7,042 nt of DNA from Paludibacteraceae bacterium (GTDB lineage Bacteria > Bacteroidota > Bacteroidia > Bacteroidales > Paludibacteraceae). The notes below the pieces were generated by a model. The model had not been told where the DNA came from, ran no database searches, and saw only the letters and a list, made by a program, of their open reading frames with translations. Shown here piece by piece: positions 6,060-7,042 of this stretch; the first letter of the stretch is position 1, and each line of letters begins with the position of its first letter. The position numbers and the translations under genes were made by a program. The stretch spans positions 1-7,042 of the forward strand of contig CANIXM010000096.1 of assembly GCA_947471245.1 (NCBI GenBank). Direction: 5' to 3'.

Positions 6060-6536
6060 ATGAGAATTTACATTAAACACAGCATTTCCATAACTTTTCT
6101 TTTGTTTGCATTACTATTTGCAGGTTGTACCGAAGACAAATACAAAGATTGGCAATTGCTCAACGAAAAATGGCTGGTCAACAATCTAAAAAATGACTCC
6201 ATAAAGCAAACCTCCTCTGGACTGCAATATAAAGTGATCTATCAAGGTGACCCAAACATGAGAAAACCTAGTCCTTCTAGCCTTGTAGTGGTAGATTACA
6301 AAGGGGAATTGATAGACGGAACAGTATTTCAAGAAGCAAAAGCAGTTCAAATTGAACTTTCTAGCAATTCTCTAAGACAAGGATGGAAAGAGGGTTTACC
6401 ACTTATGAACGGAGGAGGGACTTATGTGTTATATATACCTAGCGATTTGGCTTATGGAAAGGACGGAGCAAAGCCTGGCATTCCACCCTACTCTACTTTG
6501 AAATTTACAATTACTTTAATTGATTCTCAACATTAA
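6060..6536 (+). CDS. FKBP-type peptidyl-prolyl isomerase lipoprotein
   Basis: This 158-residue protein would catalyse or assist cis-trans isomerisation of prolyl bonds in exported proteins. Residues 1-22 are a lipoprotein signal (FLLFALLFAGC) with the lipid-bearing Cys at 23, followed by acidic TED that could favour export to the outer membrane. A short helical segment (about 28-50) precedes the FKBP domain (about 53-157). Domain hallmarks are VVVDYKGELIDGTVF, GWKEGLPLM, the IPSDLAYG segment and PGIPPYSTLKFTITLI. Compared with human FKBP12, the pocket residues Y26, F36, W59, Y82 and F99 are kept as Y80, F90, W109, Y132 and F149. The usual Asp after the Phe (FD) is Gln91, and the loop after it is short. 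The ATG at 6060 is chosen because it opens the signal peptide; the frame extends upstream into lutB but that part is not protein-like. GldI is also an FKBP lipoprotein, but nothing here ties this gene to gliding. Confidence 0.9.
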   Translation: MRIYIKHSISITFLLFALLFAGCTEDKYKDWQLLNEKWLVNNLKNDSIKQTSSGLQYKVIYQGDPNMRKPSPSSLVVVDYKGELIDGTVFQEAKAVQIELSSNSLRQGWKEGLPLMNGGGTYVLYIPSDLAYGKDGAKPGIPPYSTLKFTITLIDSQH

Positions 6537-6551
6537 TTTCAATCCCCAACA

Positions 6552-7042
6552 ATGAAAAAATATATTTTCATCATACTCACATTGATTTCCACATATTGTT
6601 ACTCAGTAGAGTACACAGTGAAATCCATCCCCAATCCCACTAAAACCTACCCTTACGGATATGTGAGTAATCCTGACGGCATCCTCAAACCCGAGTCGGA
6701 AGAACAAATCAATGTCTTAATTGACTCATTAGAAAAGAAAACAACGAATGAAATAGCTGTGGTGGTGGTCAATTCCATTGGAGATAATGAAATTAGCAGT
6801 TTCGGTGATGAGCTTGCCACTGAGTGGAAAATAGGTAAAGCTAAACAAGACAATGGTGCGCTATTGCTGTTTGTGATGGATCAACGCAAAGTGACCATAA
6901 AAACGGGTTATGGCGTAGAAGGAGTATTGCCTGACGCCATCTGTAAACGCATTCAATACGAATCCATGATACCTGAATTCAAAGCAGGAAATTATGATGC
7001 AGGGATACTAGCAGGCGTTCAAAGCATGGTTCACTACATGCA
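6552..7042 (+). CDS. TPM-domain exported protein, 5' part (truncated by window end)
   Basis: The frame is open from the ATG at 6552 to the window end, giving 163 residues without a stop. Residues 1-18 form a signal peptide (MKKYIFIILTLISTYCYS). Residues about 38-160 form a TPM domain (TLP18.3/Psb32/MOLO-1 family, as in YgcG). Its hallmarks are YVSNPDGILKPESEEQIN, the strand IAVVVVNSIG, ELATEWKIGKAKQDNGALLLFVMDQRKVTIKTGYGVEGVLPDA and the closing IPEFKAGNYDAGILAGV. Bacterial members usually continue into one transmembrane helix and a Gly-rich tail; that part is outside the window. The biochemical role in bacteria is not settled, though plant members act in photosystem II repair and some have phosphatase activity. 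The start lies 15 bases after the FKBP stop, so the two are very likely co-transcribed. Confidence 0.87.
   Translation, partial: MKKYIFIILTLISTYCYSVEYTVKSIPNPTKTYPYGYVSNPDGILKPESEEQINVLIDSLEKKTTNEIAVVVVNSIGDNEISSFGDELATEWKIGKAKQDNGALLLFVMDQRKVTIKTGYGVEGVLPDAICKRIQYESMIPEFKAGNYDAGILAGVQSMVHYM

Overview
The window looks like ordinary chromosomal DNA from a member of the Bacteroidota. The DNA is AT-rich. Starts are preceded by A-rich leaders instead of clear Shine-Dalgarno sequences. At least one promoter fits the Bacteroidota pattern TTG-N19-TAnnTTTG. Several proteins belong to families typical of the phylum: a DUF4468-like secreted protein, a PorT-like outer-membrane barrel, a membrane-anchored coiled-coil protein, and an FKBP lipoprotein. 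The genus cannot be fixed from this stretch. All genes that can be supported lie on the + strand.

Layout: 1-210 is the 3' end of a cobalamin-dependent methionine synthase (metH) that stops just after the B12-binding domain. A secreted DUF4468-like protein follows (296-853) with its own promoter and a strong intrinsic terminator (875-922). Then comes about 420 bp without a gene, holding small palindromes, a -7 box and a possibly structured leader. A small outer-membrane beta-barrel gene occupies 1277-1960 and murF occupies 2164-3468. Next is a conserved gene of unknown function for a transmembrane coiled-coil protein (3658-4572), then lutB (4625-6004), an FKBP-type lipoprotein (6060-6536) and the 5' part of a TPM-domain protein (6552 to the window end).

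How the genes work together: MurF makes the UDP-MurNAc-pentapeptide precursor of peptidoglycan in the cytoplasm. Most of the rest are envelope or exported proteins: the barrel, the secreted DUF4468-like protein, the inner-membrane coiled coil, the lipoprotein prolyl isomerase and the TPM protein. LutB is the Fe-S subunit of the LutABC L-lactate oxidation complex, but lutA and lutC are not next to it here. The 15-bp gap between the FKBP and TPM genes suggests co-transcription. The 51-56 bp gaps around lutB allow read-through but do not prove it.

I found no mobile element, CRISPR array, tRNA, rRNA or defence system, and nothing that amounts to a clearly new system. The points most worth a second look are the missing reactivation domain of MetH, the conserved coiled-coil protein of unknown function with the repeats upstream of it, the orphan lutB, and an FKBP domain that lacks the usual active-site aspartate.
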